Source: Glandiceps talaboti (lineage: Eukaryota > Hemichordata > Enteropneusta > Spengelidae). From it: a stretch of 64,000 bases of DNA. The translations under genes were made by a program, and so were the position numbers. Shown in pieces: positions 60,860 through 64,000 of this stretch (positions within the stretch are counted from its first letter, which is position 1; each line of letters opens with the position of its first letter). Below the pieces are notes generated by a model that did no database searches, had not been told where the DNA came from, and saw nothing but the letters and a program-made list of their open reading frames with translations. The stretch spans positions 20,385,842 to 20,449,841 of the forward strand of contig NC_135549.1 in the NCBI RefSeq assembly GCF_964340395.1, written 5' to 3'.

Positions 60860-62949
60860 CTATATTTCATGTTCCTTTCTCAAGTCTTCAATGTATTTGT
60901 ATTTCGGAGTAAGTTCACCATTGGAGCATATGATAGCCTGTTGATATGAAACAATGTGTACTTTTAACAAGTTTATATATAGGTTGTGTGGCATATTTGA
61001 CGCATGTTCTCATGACATTGTTAAAACTGACGAACATAGTGGCATAAATATGTATAAAACGGTTGAACATAGTGGCATGCATATGTATAAAATGTCGAAC
61101 ATAGTGGTATAAATTTGTATAAACTGTTGAACATAGTGGTATACATATGTATAAAAGTGTTGAACATAGTGGCATAAATATGTATAAAATGTTGAACATA
61201 GCGGCATGCATATGTATAAACTGTCGAACATAGTGGCATGCATAAGTATAAACTGTCGAACATAGTGGTATATATATATGTATAAACTGTTGAACATAGT
61301 GGTATACATATGTATGAAAGTGTTGAACATAGTGGCATACATGTGTATAAAATGTTGAACATAGTGGCATGCATAAGGGACCGGTCAGTTTCTTCGGCCT
61401 GGGGGGGTCCGGTGGATTGGGAGGGGGCTCACTCTATTTTTGAAATTGGCAGTAGGGGGATCATGCTGTTTTCAGAATTGTGGGGGGTCATTGTATTTTG
61501 GATTGTGATGGAAGAAAAAAATCCCTTTTCTACAATGGCATATAGCCTTGTCTGAAATGCGGTACATGTCAATATTGGTTCTTCTCCCTGTTTCTTACTG
61601 CACGAGGTGTACACATCCCAGTCTCAAAGTTCTTCCCCCTACCTCTTACTGTCAAGTGTTATCAAACTTAATATTTCAAAAATATTTTTCTTTTTACATG
61701 TTGTTGCTGTCTTGTAAAGCTTGGAATTTATTGTCTGAAAGGGTCTGAATAGTCTCAAAATTGACTTTTCAGAGTAAAAAACCTCCAGGGCTTCTAGGGG
61801 AGACCCCCTAGGAACCCCCATAAGAGATATACACATTCCCTGCCCAAGCTTGCCTATACCTTTCACTGTCAAGATGCTATTAAACTCATTTTGGAATATA
61901 TTTACCATGTGTAGTCAATAGTTATAATTATGATAGTGCTAACCCGGGATCTTATAAAGTAGATGCAAGAGTCACGATCAAAAAATACCTGTCATGTGAA
62001 TATAATATATATATATATATATATGGGGGGGGGGTCATCATGTTTTAGAATTAAGTGATAGGGGGGTCAACCTGTTTTTGGTTTTACAGATGGTCAGTGA
62101 CTTTTTCTTGGCCCAATTTAAGAATCCACCCCACCCCCCCACCCCCAGGCTGAAGAAACTGACCGGTCCCTAAGTATAAAATGTCGAACATGGTATAAAT
62201 ATGTATAAACGGTCGAACATAGTGGCATACATATGTATAAACTGTCGAACATAGTGGCATACATATGTATAAACTGTTGAACATAGTGTATAAAAGTGTA
62301 TAAAATATGTATAAAAGTGTTGAACATAGTGGCATACATATGCATAAACTGTCGAACATAGTGGCAATGACTGTTGCATACATATGTATAACCTGGCGAA
62401 CATAGTGGCATACATATGTATAAACTGTTGAACATAGTGTATAAAAGTGTATAAAATATGTATAAAAGTGTTGAACATAGTGGCATACATATGCATAAAC
62501 TGTCGATCATAGTGGCAATGAATGTTGCATACATATGTATAACCTGTCGTCGAACATAGTGGCATACATATGTATAAACTGTTGAACATAGTGGCATACA
62601 TATGTATAAATTGTTTAACATATTGGCATACATATATATGATATATATATATACTTACATCTCTGACAACAGGAGACAAATGAGTCTCACTATCCAAGGA
62701 CTGATTGGCATTCATTGCAGCCTGAGCAAAGTGAGATAAATGTAAATATGTTACAGACAAATCACAACATTTTTACGTTATTCTTTGACACCATTAGACT
62801 ATATTTCTATCAGATATTTCATATGATATGAGAAAGAGGATGACGATTTATTATACAAAAAAGAATAAAAGCATGTAATCGAAATTCAATTTGAAACTAC
62901 TAGCGGAAGCCTATTGGTGCCTTCTCTTGTGTCTGTCTGTCTGTCTGCC

Positions 62950-62992
<43 letters not shown>

Positions 62993-63914
62993 GTGTGTAT
63001 GTGTGTGTGTGTGTGTGTGTGTCATTGTTTTCCCAAAACGGATGGGTCAATACAAACGAAATGCTGTGCTCATATTTTAAAATTAATGGCTAGATCTGAC
63101 TAGGTTTTGGTAAAAATTATATGAATACTAATGAGCTATTTACGTAATTACTTGGGGGGGGGGTAGTTTGGGTATTGTATCCTTCAAATCCATTATAATT
63201 TGGTACATACATTCATGATCCCAAAGTGTATGTGTCATGTCAAGTTTGATAATATAGCTTGTAGGTTTCTTTCATAATTAATGATTTTCAGCAATAAGCC
63301 TATATCTTAAGAATGCATGCTTCAAATTCAATATAGTTTGGCACAAACCTACCAAAGCGCACATGTCCTGAAAAAATAATATCTAGTTGTAATGAGTCAT
63401 TTGCATAATAAATTATTTTCGGTAATTAGGATATATATGAAGAGTGCAAGCTTCAAGTTCTACATAATTCAAGTTGGCACATACATTCATGATACCAGGG
63501 TGCACATGTCTCATAAACTTATTAATGTAATGCTTAGTTTAGTGCAAATTGCTATTTTTAGGAATTTGGCTATATCTTTAACATGCTCTCTTCATATTCA
63601 ATTAAATACATATTACATATATACATATATACATGTTCTGTTGCATTCCAAGAATTATTGTGTGTGAGAACTAAAATCTTAAGACACTGCCCATGAAGGC
63701 ATTCGGTTTAAATCTGGTTCTGATTATCATCTAGTGAACATGAAATAACCTCTCTTGTTGTTACAAGTTCTATAAGAAGTAGAAACTGGCGATGTGACTG
63801 ACCATTTCTTTGATATATGGTAGCAATATACTTCCGAAGTAATCAACGGATTCCTTTGGCAGCTGAGTTGGCATGTTACCAATAGAACACAACAACACAC
63901 CCTCTCCAAAAAGG
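60860..63914 (-). CDS. Third AASS paralogue, exons 8-10 only, continues off the right edge (copy 3)
   Basis: Exon 8 63914-63803 (LFGEGVLLCSIGNMPTQLPK, then VDYFGSILLPYIKEM), exon 9 62721-62659 (AAMNANQSLDSETHLSPVV), terminal exon 10 60937-60860 (AIICSNGEL...LRKEHEI, TAG). Sizes 112, 63 and 78 bp equal copy 2, with GT-AG borders intact. Like copy 2, it ends at exon 10 because the donor is ATAGGC instead of GTGAGT. It keeps YFG where copy 2 has HSG, so it is closer to the working enzyme here. Exons 1-7, including the catalytic exon 2, lie beyond the window. It is head-to-tail with copy 2. Confidence 0.85.
61025..61376. repeat. 32-bp minisatellite in copy 3 intron 9, left part
   Basis: Same GAACATAGTGGCATACATATG unit as block A, split by a transposon insertion at 61,377. 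Confidence 0.93.
61377..62170. mobile_element. Harbinger-like element, 794 bp, inserted in the minisatellite
   Basis: Ends GGGACCGGTCAGTTTCTTC and GAAGAAACTGACCGGTCCC, flanked by TAA (61,374-61,376 and 62,171-62,173). Removing the element and one TAA restores the minisatellite unit GCATGCATAAGTATAAA exactly, which dates the insertion after the array. No transposase inside. Confidence 0.9.
62174..62632. repeat. 32-bp minisatellite in copy 3 intron 9, right part
   Basis: Continues the array, with a higher-order unit of about 190 bp repeated twice (containing GTGTATAAAAGTGTATAAAATATG). Confidence 0.9.
62932..63025 (+). repeat. (TCTG)n and (TG)n microsatellite in copy 3 intron 8
   Basis: Counterpart of the tract at 41,330-41,415. 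Confidence 0.95.
63060..63700 (+). repeat. TTATGCAAAT-type interspersed repeat in copy 3 intron 8
   Basis: Matches 41,450-42,080 in block A, with the usual CATAATTAATGATTTTCAG units. Confidence 0.75.
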
Positions 63915-64000
63915 CTACCAGAGGAACAAACAGATAATAAAACAGTGACAGTAGATATTTGTGATTTGAATCACATTGTGGGGTATAAGGTTATGAAAGA

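Larger units (their letters stand above)
59310..64000. repeat. Segmental duplication block B (partner at 39.83-42.48 kb)
   Basis: Carries the same ordered landmarks as block A, interrupted by elements at 59,436-60,176 and 61,377-62,170. Similarity continues to the right edge of the window. Confidence 0.88.

Overview
The window is nuclear DNA of a repeat-rich, AT-rich animal genome, probably a marine invertebrate. It has long introns with GT-AG borders, many (CATA)n, (TCTG)n, (TA)n and (CA)n tracts, non-LTR and DIRS-type retrotransposon relics, and many small terminal-inverted-repeat (TIR) elements. The species cannot be fixed from the sequence. The one gene family recognised with confidence is alpha-aminoadipic semialdehyde synthase (AASS), the bifunctional mitochondrial enzyme of lysine breakdown. 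It joins lysine-ketoglutarate reductase (LKR, makes saccharopine) to saccharopine dehydrogenase (SDH, cleaves it).

Layout. 1-14.3 kb: no confident gene. It holds an AT-rich cluster of short overlapping ORFs (1.4-2.4 kb), a minus-strand non-LTR retrotransposon relic (4.7-5.8 kb), two TIR elements (6.0-7.8 kb) and a nested palindromic repeat complex (8.3-13.1 kb). 14,353-37,350 (+): a complete AASS gene of 21 exons, 944 codons, every junction in phase. Its introns hold a DIRS/tyrosine-recombinase retrotransposon relic, LINE pieces, palindromic elements and minisatellites. 40,582-56,069 (-): a second copy in tail-to-tail orientation. Ten exons match exons 1-10 of the first gene in order and phase, most with identical length. 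Its last exon lacks the splice donor and reads straight into a stop codon, so it encodes only an LKR half (485 aa). Its exon 2 has lost the predicted catalytic His/Lys/Gln set. 59.3-64.0 kb: a segmental duplicate of the 39.8-42.4 kb block. It carries exons 10, 9 and 8 of a third copy, also minus strand and also ending at exon 10, whose 5' part lies off the right edge. Harbinger-like elements with TAA target duplications interrupt this right-hand part.

Taken together, one intact bifunctional gene is accompanied by a tandem family of LKR-only paralogues. The truncation is shared by both visible paralogues, so it predates their duplication. At least one paralogue looks like a pseudoenzyme whose frame has nevertheless stayed open. 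All exon coordinates were read by eye from splice signals, frame and family resemblance; none has been checked against transcripts.
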